Shown: piece by piece, positions 17,617 to 26,219 of the stretch | Position numbering within the stretch: the first letter of the stretch is position 1 | Layout of the letters: the number at the start of each line of letters is the position of its first letter | Source: AAA044-D11 sp965268275 | Lineage (GTDB): Bacteria; Actinomycetota; Actinomycetes; Nanopelagicales; Nanopelagicaceae | Length of the DNA stretch: 64,000 nucleotides | Reading direction: 5' to 3' | Assembly: GCA_965268275.1 (NCBI GenBank) | Contig: OZ254168.1 | Span: 1,240,001-1,304,000, forward strand | Notes under the pieces: model-generated | The model's input: the letters and a program-made list of their open reading frames with translations, nothing else | Databases searched by the model: none | Told to the model about the DNA's origin: nothing | Program-made: the position numbers and the translations under genes

Positions 17617-17643
17617 TTATCACTCTAACCTTCCGAGTGCTAA
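17617..17643 (-). promoter_or_regulatory. CIRCE element (HrcA operator)
   Basis: On the minus strand it reads TTAGCACTC, nine bases, GAGTGATAA. The consensus is TTAGCACTC-N9-GAGTGCTAA, so only one base differs. It lies directly upstream of groEL. Confidence 0.9.
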
Positions 17644-17687
17644 TGCCAAATCTAGAGCAGGGGCGAAGGGTGGGGCAAATCGGTGTT

Positions 17688-17758
17688 GGGATTTGGGGCG
17701 TGCCCGCCGGCGAGTAACTGTTTGTTGCGGCGCGAGCGGTGGGCCGCCCCAAATTCCC
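17688..17758 (-). terminator. Strong GC-rich hairpin between DUF3263 and groEL
   Basis: Outer arms GGGATTTGGGGCG (17688-17700) and CGCCCCAAATTCCC (17745-17758) pair over 13 bases with one bulge. An inner stem GCCCGCCG (17702-17709) / CGGTGGGC (17737-17744) continues it with one G-U pair. It starts at the DUF3263 stop codon. There is no T tract. It could terminate the DUF3263 transcript and insulate groEL. Confidence 0.6.
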
Positions 17759-18024
17759 TAAAGTGAGCGGGCGTTTGTGCGAGCTTCACGCAGACGGCGA
17801 AGTCGCTTCACAAGCATCGGCGCTGCCAACAAGGCATCGTCGCGATCGATCAGATTATTCAGAAGTTGGTAATAAGCAGGCGGCGTCAAATCAAAGAGCT
17901 CCTTGATTGCGCTCTCTTTGGCACCAGCAAACTTCCACCATTGACCTTCGAAATCCAAGATCTTTATTTCTAATTCGGTGAGAGATGTCGCCTGATTTTG
18001 CGCGCTTATCTCTAGGTTTTCCAT
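17758..18024 (-). CDS. DUF3263 protein
   Basis: 88 residues from the ATG at 18024 (an in-frame TTG two codons earlier is not needed). It shows the actinobacterial DUF3263 pattern: ILDFEGQWWKFAGAKESAIKELFDLTPPAYYQLLNNLID then a basic LVKRLRRLREARTNAR tail. The helical, basic form suggests nucleic-acid binding but the role is unknown. A TATAAT box (18031-18036) ends six bases before the ATG, a strong leaderless promoter. The stop sits at the edge of the GC-rich hairpin. Confidence 0.82.
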   Translation of the reverse strand: MENLEISAQNQATSLTELEIKILDFEGQWWKFAGAKESAIKELFDLTPPAYYQLLNNLIDRDDALLAAPMLVKRLRRLREARTNARSL

Positions 18025-18073
18025 TCTCAAATTATAGGAGATAGAGGTGACATTTTCTGGGATTTAGCAGGGG

Positions 18074-19600
18074 TTAATTGGAATCTGCATAATCTTTTCG
18101 ATTGGCACTTCGGACCAAATTTGCCAACATTCTAGGGAAAATCAATACGTGAAATGGTGAAACTGCAAACCAATAAAGCTGGCCACCAAGGCCTCGTGGT
18201 GAGAAAGTTGCATCTTGCGAAATTTTTCGCATTTTCACGCCATCAACTTCTACTTCTTCAATTTTAAATTCAAGCCAAGCTTTTCCAGGAAGAATCATCT
18301 CGGCATAAAGTTTTAGAGATATTCCGGGTTCTAAGTTTTCTACTCGCCAGAAATCTAAGCTGTCTCCGATACGTAAAGTATCTGGGCTGCGACGACCGCG
18401 ACGAAGTCCTACTCCGCCAAATAACCGATCTACTAAACCGCGCGCCCACCAGAGAAAATCTGCTCCGTACCAACCATTTTCGCCACCGATTTGTTCAACG
18501 CTCTTCCAAAGATTTGCTTTGCTTGTTTCAACTATTTTTTCGCGGTTATCACGATAAATAGTTTCACCTGCCCATGCTGGATCGCTCTGAGCTTTCTGCC
18601 AAGGCGCTGTTGGTTGGGTTGCATCTGACCAACGTGATTCAACTAGATTTTGGGTAGTTCTAGAGAGTGCTAATTCAATTGCCTGGTTTACTTGAAGCAA
18701 ACCTTCTGGTGGTGGCGAAATTAAGCCAGAGATACTTTTATTTGGATCTGCAACCACTTCACTAATTAAAGAGTGAACAAGCGGCCTTGCAAGTGCGGTT
18801 GGAACCGGAGTTACAAGACCAATCCATAAACTTGATAACGCTGGTGAAAGCACTGGAACTTTAATAATCCAGCGACGACGCAGGCCAGAAATTTTTGCAA
18901 ACATTTGCATCATGTCGGCATATGAAAGAACTGCTGGACCACCGATATCAAAGACGCCACCCACTGGTGTTTTTAGCGCAGCAGCGCTCGATAAATACCA
19001 GAGCACATCTCGAATCGCGATTGGTTGAGTGCGATTTGAAACCCACTTTGGTGTTGTCATAACTGGTAAGCGGTGAGTTAAGTGGCGCAACATTTCAAAA
19101 GAAGCAGAACCAGATCCGATAATAATTCCGGCTCGCATTTCAATTACCGGCACTTTACCGCTGGCTAATTCACGTCCAGTGTTAGCGCGAGATTCCAAGT
19201 GCTGGCTGATCTGCTTATCATTCGCAATTCCGCCCAAATAAATTATCTGACTAACGCCAGCCTCTTCTGCTGCTGTCGCAAAATTGCGAGCCATTGCTGC
19301 TTCAATTTCATCGAAATTAGAACCTAGATTAATTGAATGCAATAAGTAGAAAGCGGTATGAATTCCAGTTAACGCAGCCTTAACAGATGCAAAATCATTA
19401 GCATTTCCTTTTGCAATCTCAACTTTATCTATCCATGCTTGCCCAGAAATTTTATTTTGATCGCGAACCATAACTCGCACTGCAAAATCTTGACTCAATA
19501 ACTGTCGGACTAAGCGGCCGCCCACATAACCAGATGCACCAGTAACCAGGATTTTTCGTCCAGGATTTGCTGAAGCTGGATTATTGGCAGGCACGTTCAC
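18074..19600 (-). CDS. NAD(P)-binding epimerase-like protein with DUF2867 domain
   Basis: 508 residues, GTG start at 19600. The N-terminal half (~15-300) is an NmrA/extended-SDR-type Rossmann domain with ILVTGASGYVGGRLVRQLL, and the C-terminal ~170 residues match DUF2867 (FWRVENLEPGISLKLYAEMILPGKAWLEF ... YWFAVSPFHVLIFPRMLANL). This two-domain protein is common in actinobacteria with no settled function; a lipid or quinone-related reductase has been suggested only by fold. A TACTGT box (19608-19613) ends seven bases before the GTG, so it is likely leaderless. It is divergent from the type II NADH dehydrogenase. Confidence 0.82.
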   Translation of the reverse strand: MNVPANNPASANPGRKILVTGASGYVGGRLVRQLLSQDFAVRVMVRDQNKISGQAWIDKVEIAKGNANDFASVKAALTGIHTAFYLLHSINLGSNFDEIEAAMARNFATAAEEAGVSQIIYLGGIANDKQISQHLESRANTGRELASGKVPVIEMRAGIIIGSGSASFEMLRHLTHRLPVMTTPKWVSNRTQPIAIRDVLWYLSSAAALKTPVGGVFDIGGPAVLSYADMMQMFAKISGLRRRWIIKVPVLSPALSSLWIGLVTPVPTALARPLVHSLISEVVADPNKSISGLISPPPEGLLQVNQAIELALSRTTQNLVESRWSDATQPTAPWQKAQSDPAWAGETIYRDNREKIVETSKANLWKSVEQIGGENGWYGADFLWWARGLVDRLFGGVGLRRGRRSPDTLRIGDSLDFWRVENLEPGISLKLYAEMILPGKAWLEFKIEEVEVDGVKMRKISQDATFSPRGLGGQLYWFAVSPFHVLIFPRMLANLVRSANRKDYADSN

Positions 19601-19674
19601 GGGTTAAACAGTAGACTGCATTCCTAGATCAGGAAACTTCAAATTTAGATTATTGGAATTAGCAGAGGAAACGA

Positions 19675-20907
19675 ATGATGAAGCGCCGCAAGCCCAGAGT
19701 CGTAATTCTTGGCGGGGGTTTCGGCGGACTGGCGACAGCAAAGGCGCTTGGTGACAATGCGGACATAACCGTTGTCGATCGACATAATTATCAAACTTTT
19801 CTGCCATTGCTCTACCAGGTTTCAACTGCCGGGCTTGCTGCCGACCATGTTGCATATCCAATCCGAGGTGCGCTCCGTTCTGTTAATGGAAAATTTAGAA
19901 TGGGAAGCCCAATTTCAGTTGACCATAAAAATAAGACCGTTAAGTTAGATAGCAGCGAAGTTTTGCCCTTTGATCATTTAGTTATTGCTGTTGGTTCGGT
20001 CACTGCTGATTTTGGAACACCTGGTGTCAATGAATACGCACTAGGAATGAAATCGGTTCACGAGGCTTTAAATATTCGCGCTGAAGTTATGCGACGTTTT
20101 GAAGATTTGTGCAGATTCGAAGATGACACAAAACTTTCAATCGTTGTAGTTGGCGGTGGGCCAACTGGTGTTGAAATGGCCGGGGCGCTTGCCGAACTTG
20201 TTCGCGGTCCGTTGATGAATGATCAGAAGCATGCCGCGCTACATATCGAAGTTTCCTTAATTGAAGCTGGCCCAAGATTGCTTCCAAGTTTTTCACCAAA
20301 ACTATCTGAAAAAACTAAGAGCGCCTTAGAAAAATTAGGTGTCAAGGTATTAGTCAATCATGCAGTCGAATCTGTAATGCGCGATGAAATTGCTTTGAAG
20401 TCTGGTGAGAAAATCCCAGCAGAAATTACAATTTGGGCAGCCGGAGTAAAGGGCGAACCTGTTATTTCAAAGTTATCTCTGCCATTAGATGGAAATCGCC
20501 TAAGCGTTTACCCAACTCTGGCTGTTACAAACTATCCAAATATTTGGGGTGTCGGCGATATCTGCGGATCAAAATCTAGTGATGGCCGATTTTTACCAAT
20601 GGTTGCACCAGTTGCAATGCAACAAGGCAGATTTGTTGCTGAACAAATCTTGCGACGTGAAAAAGGGATTGAATTAAAAGATTTTAAATACCGAGATAAA
20701 GGATCCATGGCAACAATCGGTCGGCATAAGGCTGTTGTTGAAGTTAAAAACATTAGATTCTCTGGGTATCCAGCCTGGGCAACTTGGTTGTTCTTGCACC
20801 TCTTTTATTTAATGGGTGGCCGAAATCGAATTGGAACAATTGTTGATTGGTGCTGGAACTACTTCACATTTGATCGTGGCAATCGCCATATTATGGATTC
20901 GGTTTAA
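19675..20907 (+). CDS. ndh: Type II NADH dehydrogenase
   Basis: 410 residues. Two dinucleotide folds: FAD at the N-terminus (RVVILGGGFGGLATAKAL, residues ~7-24) and NADH in the middle (SIVVVGGGPTGVEMAGALAELV), followed by the second FAD contact NIWGVGDICG. A membrane-associating C-terminal part with a hydrophobic stretch (WATWLFLHLFYLMGG) is present. It oxidises NADH and reduces quinone without pumping protons. AGAGGAAA precedes the ATG, so the mRNA is leadered. A hydrolase gene starts two bases after the stop. Confidence 0.92.
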   Translation: MMKRRKPRVVILGGGFGGLATAKALGDNADITVVDRHNYQTFLPLLYQVSTAGLAADHVAYPIRGALRSVNGKFRMGSPISVDHKNKTVKLDSSEVLPFDHLVIAVGSVTADFGTPGVNEYALGMKSVHEALNIRAEVMRRFEDLCRFEDDTKLSIVVVGGGPTGVEMAGALAELVRGPLMNDQKHAALHIEVSLIEAGPRLLPSFSPKLSEKTKSALEKLGVKVLVNHAVESVMRDEIALKSGEKIPAEITIWAAGVKGEPVISKLSLPLDGNRLSVYPTLAVTNYPNIWGVGDICGSKSSDGRFLPMVAPVAMQQGRFVAEQILRREKGIELKDFKYRDKGSMATIGRHKAVVEVKNIRFSGYPAWATWLFLHLFYLMGGRNRIGTIVDWCWNYFTFDRGNRHIMDSV

Positions 20908-20909
20908 AT

Positions 20910-21728
20910 ATGTTGAAATTAAAGCGCGGATACCTAGATTTGCGTGGCCATCAGGTTTGGTCAGCGCAAGGAAAAACTTTTGGCAAAAAGTCTGATCCAG
21001 TATTGCTTATGCATGGCGGCTTAAGTTCAACTGAAAGCTGGGACTACACCGTTATCCCCGCTGTTCAAAGGACGCACAACGTTTTTGCATATGACCGAAG
21101 TGCACATGGGCGCACTGCAAGCCGCGAGGGTTTTTATCACTTTGATTTTCAAACTGATGAAGCTATCGCTTACATCGAAGATGTAATCAAAGGACCGACC
21201 CACCTGATTGGTTGGAGCGATGGTGGAATTATCTCTTTGATGATTGCTCTGAAACGTCCCGATCTTGTTAAATCAATCGTCGCAATCGGAACAAACTTTC
21301 ACTACGACAGTGGTCTAACGTTGGTTGAAAGTGATCCCGAAATTGTTATCACCGAAGATGACGCTGCGAAATTTGCTCTACGATCTCCGGATCCCGCCCA
21401 CATGCAGGAAGTAATAATCCGCAAAGCTTACGAAGTCTGGAACTCTGAACCAACCATGACAACTTCGCAACTTTCAAAAATTAGCTGTCCGGTTCTTGTC
21501 TTAACCGGCGATGATGAACCTTTCTCTAATCAACACACAATTGAACTTTACGAGGCAATTCCAAATGCCAGACTTGCAATTGTCCCGGGAACTTCGCACT
21601 TTGTAGTGAAAGAAAAGCCAAAGCTGGTTCAGCAATTGATAAAAGATTTTTACCGCAATCTTGATTATCCAATTACTACTTGGCCCCGGCTGCGCAAAGA
21701 ACAGACTGAAAAACTAAAAGAGCAGTAG
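20910..21728 (+). CDS. Alpha/beta hydrolase
   Basis: 272 residues. The alpha/beta-hydrolase triad is visible: nucleophile Ser in HLIGWSDGGIISL (~residue 100), Asp in VLTGDDEPF (~205), and His in GTSHFVVKEKP (~230); the oxyanion loop is LLMHGGLSST. It starts two bases after ndh and is likely co-translated with it. The substrate is unknown. Its 3' end overlaps the convergent LuxR gene by 15 bases. Confidence 0.88.
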   Translation: MLKLKRGYLDLRGHQVWSAQGKTFGKKSDPVLLMHGGLSSTESWDYTVIPAVQRTHNVFAYDRSAHGRTASREGFYHFDFQTDEAIAYIEDVIKGPTHLIGWSDGGIISLMIALKRPDLVKSIVAIGTNFHYDSGLTLVESDPEIVITEDDAAKFALRSPDPAHMQEVIIRKAYEVWNSEPTMTTSQLSKISCPVLVLTGDDEPFSNQHTIELYEAIPNARLAIVPGTSHFVVKEKPKLVQQLIKDFYRNLDYPITTWPRLRKEQTEKLKEQ

Positions 21729-24263
21729 TTCTCTTCCTTTTTCAACTGCATCAGCTCGAGACTCGGCACCTAACTTTTTATAGACATTTTTAAGGTGCGT
21801 CTTAATCGTGTTATGCGAAATGTGAAGATTTGTTGCTATCTGAGATATCGGCAGTCCGGTTGATAAACGGTTTAAAATCTCGATTTCCCGCTTAGTTAAT
21901 GGATTTTCAATATTTTCATTGCGTGAATTCGATTTTGCCATTCGAACTCTTACCTCTTTTGAAATTTGCTCCATATAAACGGTCGGATAACTTGCGGCAA
22001 ATTTAAGTAGAAACTCTAAGAATCTAGGGCTTTGGATAAGCAAAATTTGACGATATCCGTAACTCATAATTATCGGTAAAGCTTTCTGCAGGTGGCTTTC
22101 GGCTAGCTTAGGTTTATCCAAATACAAATTAACATGCAGAATATGAAAGAGTAAAACTTCTCGTGGATTTCTAGTAGGAATTAAAGAAACTGCCGACTTA
22201 GCGGCTTCGCCACCTTTTCTTAACTCAATCGCGGCTCCTATTATGGAAATTGTTGCAGTCTTTGTCGTGCGATTAACAAGTTCAGACATGCGTTCAAAAT
22301 CTTGCAGTAGTGAGCGAATGATCAACTCGTGTTCATCTACTACACGCAAGATTTCTAAGGAGTATTTAGATGAATTCAGCTCATCCCGGATTTTGCGAAT
22401 CCTATGCAAGCCTGCAGTTGATCTTCCTTGTTGCGCTTCAATCAAAGCGTGCTTGGCTTCAAGTGCTGCCTGCCACGAAGTAACGTGAAACTTCTTTGCA
22501 TCTATGATGTGCCATTCGATTAACGCGATGGCATGGTTCTCGTCGCCAACTTCACGTAGCGCTTCAGCGGCACAATAAACTGCATCATATGCAACCCAAA
22601 CGCCAGTAGCACCGGCCTTCTTAGTTTCTTCAATTACATATCTGGCCAGGTCTAACGCTTCGAGCAATCTGCCCTCTGCCAATGCCAACATAGTTTCTAA
22701 CGCGGGCATATGAATTGTCGCTTCAGATGGATCTGGTGGTGGCATCGTTCTTGCTTCTTCAACAATCTCAACCAAAGTTTCATACTCTTCTAATAAGAAT
22801 GCAGCGTTAGCCGCCATTCGAAGTGAAAATAATGACTTTGCACTTTGGTTTGCTGATTTGTTTAAATCAATTACTTTTGTAAGTTGCCCTAAACCAAGAG
22901 CCAATCTGCACTTCAAAACAAGAAGATCGCACTCGATTTTTTCAAACATCCCATTAGCTCGGGAAGTAATTTCTAAACCAGTAATTTTTACGGTTAAATC
23001 CTCCAGAGAGCCACTTGCCATTGTGACAAATGCATCAATCACTTCCCGCCCGTTTGACCCAACATCCAAATACTTACTTATTAAATCAATGCCCTTAAAC
23101 ATCTGATCTGGATTTTCTTCCCAGAGCGATCTGCGAACATAAAGCCCGACCAATTCATTGGCTCTTTTGTGATCGCCAATTTCTTCAAGCTGTTCAATTG
23201 CCCCTTCAAGATTCCCGCAAGCAATTTTTGCATCGACAGTCTCTTGTCTGATCTTTTTCTCTTTTTCTGGTTCTAGTTTTAATCTTTCGATAATTGAGCT
23301 TCTGATGATTTCATTTATTGCAAATGCTTCGTCTGTGCTACCAATAGGTGAAACAAATATTCCTTCACTCACAAGGCGTAAAAAACTCTGCAACTGAGAT
23401 TGGGTTTTAAGAATCATGCTGGCCTGACTTTTTGATAAATCCTTGAAGTAAACTAACTTTTCTAAAATTTGATAGGTGTTGGGTTCTAAATTTTTTAGTG
23501 TGGCTTCAACCAACATTTTATTGTCAGTAAATTCAGCATCAAAAAAGTCTGCACTTTTGCCGGGACTCTTAAGTGTCATCAAGACACCTGCCGGCCAATT
23601 TTGAACTGAGGAAATCATATTCTCATTTTGCTCAAATTCAACGCCATAATTAGAACATAGGATTTCAACTTCATTCTGAGTAAATGCTAAATCAACTGGC
23701 TTCAAGACAATTAATGCATCGAGTGAGATGGCTTTTGAGTAATTAATTGGCGGTAGATTATTTCGAAGATAAAACGATTTTAGATTCTCTGGCATTAGTT
23801 CAGCCCAAAGCTGAGTAAATTCCTCATTTTTAGGATTAATATTTTGTGAACCATCTGCAATGAAGTTAACGTCAAAGCCAATCGTTGCAATTTCATTTGC
23901 AAACTCAACAACTGCAATACGGGGATCAAATTTCTCTGTCCGATATTTTTCAATCCAAGGAGCCGCATCGGGTTTAAATCTGCGAAGTGAAGATACGCAA
24001 TGAAAGACTAAATCCTTAAATGAATCTGAGAGCGCTGGCGTGTACCAAATTGTTCGATCTGGATGCATTGCAGCCCATTGCGCTGCCAAAATAGTTTTTC
24101 CAAAACCGCTTGGTGCAATCGCGATAACAGCTTGTGGCGCTGGCTTTTCAAGTAGTGCAAGAAGTTTTGTTCTCAGAACAAATTGTGGCGGGACAGTAGG
24201 TGGCGTAATGCGGGAGATTGATACGCCCGGAAGTAATTCGTACAAGATATTCACCCCAATCAC
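21714..24263 (-). CDS. Large ATP-dependent LuxR/MalT-family regulator
   Basis: 849 residues; the start is the GTG at 24263, though GTG 24254 or TTG 24245 are possible. The N-terminal NTPase has a Walker A (AIAPSGFGKTILAAQWA, ~45-60). A long helical tetratricopeptide-like middle (~330-770) follows, then a C-terminal LuxR HTH (NPLTKREIEILNRLSTGLPISQIATNLHISHNTIKTHLKNVYKKLG, seen in parts near 785-835). This is the MalT/LAL layout: an ATP-driven regulator that responds to a small ligand. Paired TCACCC half-sites lie just upstream and suggest autoregulation. The GMC oxidoreductase gene lies upstream on the same strand. The inducer is unknown. Confidence 0.88.
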   Translation of the reverse strand: MIGVNILYELLPGVSISRITPPTVPPQFVLRTKLLALLEKPAPQAVIAIAPSGFGKTILAAQWAAMHPDRTIWYTPALSDSFKDLVFHCVSSLRRFKPDAAPWIEKYRTEKFDPRIAVVEFANEIATIGFDVNFIADGSQNINPKNEEFTQLWAELMPENLKSFYLRNNLPPINYSKAISLDALIVLKPVDLAFTQNEVEILCSNYGVEFEQNENMISSVQNWPAGVLMTLKSPGKSADFFDAEFTDNKMLVEATLKNLEPNTYQILEKLVYFKDLSKSQASMILKTQSQLQSFLRLVSEGIFVSPIGSTDEAFAINEIIRSSIIERLKLEPEKEKKIRQETVDAKIACGNLEGAIEQLEEIGDHKRANELVGLYVRRSLWEENPDQMFKGIDLISKYLDVGSNGREVIDAFVTMASGSLEDLTVKITGLEITSRANGMFEKIECDLLVLKCRLALGLGQLTKVIDLNKSANQSAKSLFSLRMAANAAFLLEEYETLVEIVEEARTMPPPDPSEATIHMPALETMLALAEGRLLEALDLARYVIEETKKAGATGVWVAYDAVYCAAEALREVGDENHAIALIEWHIIDAKKFHVTSWQAALEAKHALIEAQQGRSTAGLHRIRKIRDELNSSKYSLEILRVVDEHELIIRSLLQDFERMSELVNRTTKTATISIIGAAIELRKGGEAAKSAVSLIPTRNPREVLLFHILHVNLYLDKPKLAESHLQKALPIIMSYGYRQILLIQSPRFLEFLLKFAASYPTVYMEQISKEVRVRMAKSNSRNENIENPLTKREIEILNRLSTGLPISQIATNLHISHNTIKTHLKNVYKKLGAESRADAVEKGRELLLF

Positions 24264-24296
24264 CCATAACTAGGGTGAAATCGTTCCATGGGGTGA
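24251..24296. promoter_or_regulatory. Clustered TCACCC/GGGTGA half-sites before the LuxR gene
   Basis: TCACCCCA (24251-24258) pairs with TGGGGTGA (24289-24296), and inside them TCACCC (24260-24265) pairs with GGGTGA (24273-24278). One more TCACCC lies at 24334. Two nested inverted pairs around the LuxR start make an autoregulatory site plausible; MalT-type regulators bind short asymmetric GGRKGA-like sites. Confidence 0.4.
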
Positions 24297-24326
24297 TGGT
24301 TTTGCCTAGGGAAAATCCGGCAAAAG

Positions 24327-26003
24327 TCAGATATCACCCTTCAATTCACCTAATGCGCCCGCTGGGACAACTGGGCTGTTTGGAAATTCCATCGCCACTT
24401 TTTTATATGGACTTCCCTGAATTGGCCGTTCATCTATTGCACCCTTGTTGGGCCACATCGACATCGCACGTTCAGCTTGTGCGGTAATTGTCAGCGAAGG
24501 ATTGACCCCAAGGTTTGCCGTAACACTTGCACCATCTACAACATGAAGCGTTGGGTAATTCCAAACCCGGTGATACGGATCGATTACTCCAGAATTTTCA
24601 GAATCGCCAATAACGCAGCCACCAACAAAGTGAGCAGTGAACGGAGCGCCAATTAAATCACCGATATGTCCCCCTGCTATTCCACCATTTTTTTCGGCAA
24701 TCTTTCGGACAACTTCATTTGCTGCCGGAATATAAGTTGCATTTGGAATTGCACTGTCATTCTCGGAAGTTAAGCGCTTACCAAGAAATGTGCGTTTCAT
24801 CGTCACAGATAAAGCCGAGTCAACATTCTGCATTACAAGAGCAATAACAGTTCGCTCGCTCCATTTTCGAACATTCAAAACCCGAGCCAGCAATGAGGGA
24901 TGACGAACAACCGTACGAAGCCATTGCCTACGTCGATCCTTTGCATTTTCGCCATCAGTCATAATTGTTTGCAACAAGCCCATTGCATTGCTCCCAACGC
25001 CGTATCGGACCGGTTCTACGTGGGTGTGTTCATCAGGAAAAAATGAGGATGTAATAGCAGAACCTTTGCTGTAATCAACGCTGTCATTCTGCATGAGCGC
25101 TCCGGTGAGCGCTTCGCTGTTGGTCCGCGATAACTTTCCTAGTGCGCTTGAAAGTTTTGGCAATAAACCATCACTCTTCATGCGATGCAACAATTTTTGG
25201 GTGTTGTAAGTTCCGGCCGCAACAATCACTTGGTTCGCTGTGAAGACCCGCTTGCGCCCAAACCAGGACGAGCTCTTTCGGGCATAAACCTTCCAGCTAC
25301 CATTAGGAAGTTGCACGATTTTTGTAACTGTATGTTCAGCAAATACTTTTGCGCCAGCAGCTTCGGCCAGGCCCAAGTAATTCTTGGGCAGGGTATTTTT
25401 CGCATTGAATCTGCACCCAGTCATACAGGCACCACATTGCATGCAACCATTTCTTGCCGGACCTTTACCACCAAAGAATGGATCAGAACTTAATTCACCA
25501 GGACCGTCACCAAAATAAACACCAAGTGGTGCCATTCTAAAAGTATGTCCAACTCCCATTTCGATGGCGACTTCTTTCATTGCAGCATCTGATGGCGAAA
25601 AATATGGGTTATCTGCAACACCAAGCATTCGAGAAGCTTGGTCATACCAAGGAAGTAATTCGGACTTCCAATCGGTTATGTGTTTCCACTGTTTATCATT
25701 GAAATAAGTATCGGGTGGAATATATAAAGTATTTGCATAAACCAAAGAGCCACCGCCTACACCCGCTCCAGCTAAAACTAAAACATCGGGCAGTGCATGA
25801 ATTCGTTGGATTCCTCGGAGTCCTAACCTTGGTGCATATAAGAATTTAGATAACCGCCAAGAAGTTTTTGGGAAATCCTTATCTCGAAATCTGCGACCTG
25901 CCTCTAAAACACAAACTCGATAATTCTTTTCGGTTAAACGCAGTGCACTTACTGATCCGCCAAAGCCAGATCCAATAATTACAACATCAAAATCGCGTTC
26001 CAT
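24327..26003 (-). CDS. GMC-family FAD oxidoreductase (cholesterol oxidase-like)
   Basis: 558 residues. The FAD motif VVIIGSGFGGSVSALRL starts at residue 7, and the GMC signature VLAGAGVGGGSLVYANTLY follows near 80. A cysteine cluster GCMQCGACMTGCRFNAKNTL near 180 is typical of the ChoD-like GMC subgroup. The C-terminal substrate region ends with VGGCVIGDSENSGVIDPYHRVWNYPTLHVVDGASVTANLGVNP (the active-site His lies in the HFVGG segment before it). It oxidises an alcohol, with sterol or fatty alcohol as family precedents. It is upstream of the MalT-like regulator, which may respond to the same chemistry. Confidence 0.85.
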   Translation of the reverse strand: MERDFDVVIIGSGFGGSVSALRLTEKNYRVCVLEAGRRFRDKDFPKTSWRLSKFLYAPRLGLRGIQRIHALPDVLVLAGAGVGGGSLVYANTLYIPPDTYFNDKQWKHITDWKSELLPWYDQASRMLGVADNPYFSPSDAAMKEVAIEMGVGHTFRMAPLGVYFGDGPGELSSDPFFGGKGPARNGCMQCGACMTGCRFNAKNTLPKNYLGLAEAAGAKVFAEHTVTKIVQLPNGSWKVYARKSSSWFGRKRVFTANQVIVAAGTYNTQKLLHRMKSDGLLPKLSSALGKLSRTNSEALTGALMQNDSVDYSKGSAITSSFFPDEHTHVEPVRYGVGSNAMGLLQTIMTDGENAKDRRRQWLRTVVRHPSLLARVLNVRKWSERTVIALVMQNVDSALSVTMKRTFLGKRLTSENDSAIPNATYIPAANEVVRKIAEKNGGIAGGHIGDLIGAPFTAHFVGGCVIGDSENSGVIDPYHRVWNYPTLHVVDGASVTANLGVNPSLTITAQAERAMSMWPNKGAIDERPIQGSPYKKVAMEFPNSPVVPAGALGELKGDI

Positions 26004-26060
26004 GGCTTATTCATACCAAAGTATTTGTTACTTATGTGTTTCTAATGTGTTTGTTGATTA

Positions 26061-26135
26061 TGGAGCCCCCCGTCAGGATTGAACTGACGACCTACGCATT
26101 ACAAGTGCGTTGCTCTACCACTGAGCTAGGGAGGC
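26061..26135 (-). tRNA. tRNA-Thr (anticodon TGT)
   Basis: Minus strand: acceptor GCCTCCC pairs with GGGGGGC (one G-T), then discriminator T and encoded CCA. D-arm GCTC...GAGC, anticodon stem ACGCA/TGCGT with loop CTTGTAA (anticodon TGT, reads ACA), T-arm GTCAG/CTGAC. A -10 CATAAT (26150-26155) lies 14 bases upstream. Confidence 0.95.
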
Positions 26136-26219
26136 GTACTGCAGGGGCAATTATGACACGCAAAAACCAATGCTCAGAACCTGGCAATTACCGCGGCAAT
26201 TAGCGAGTATCTTCGGCAA

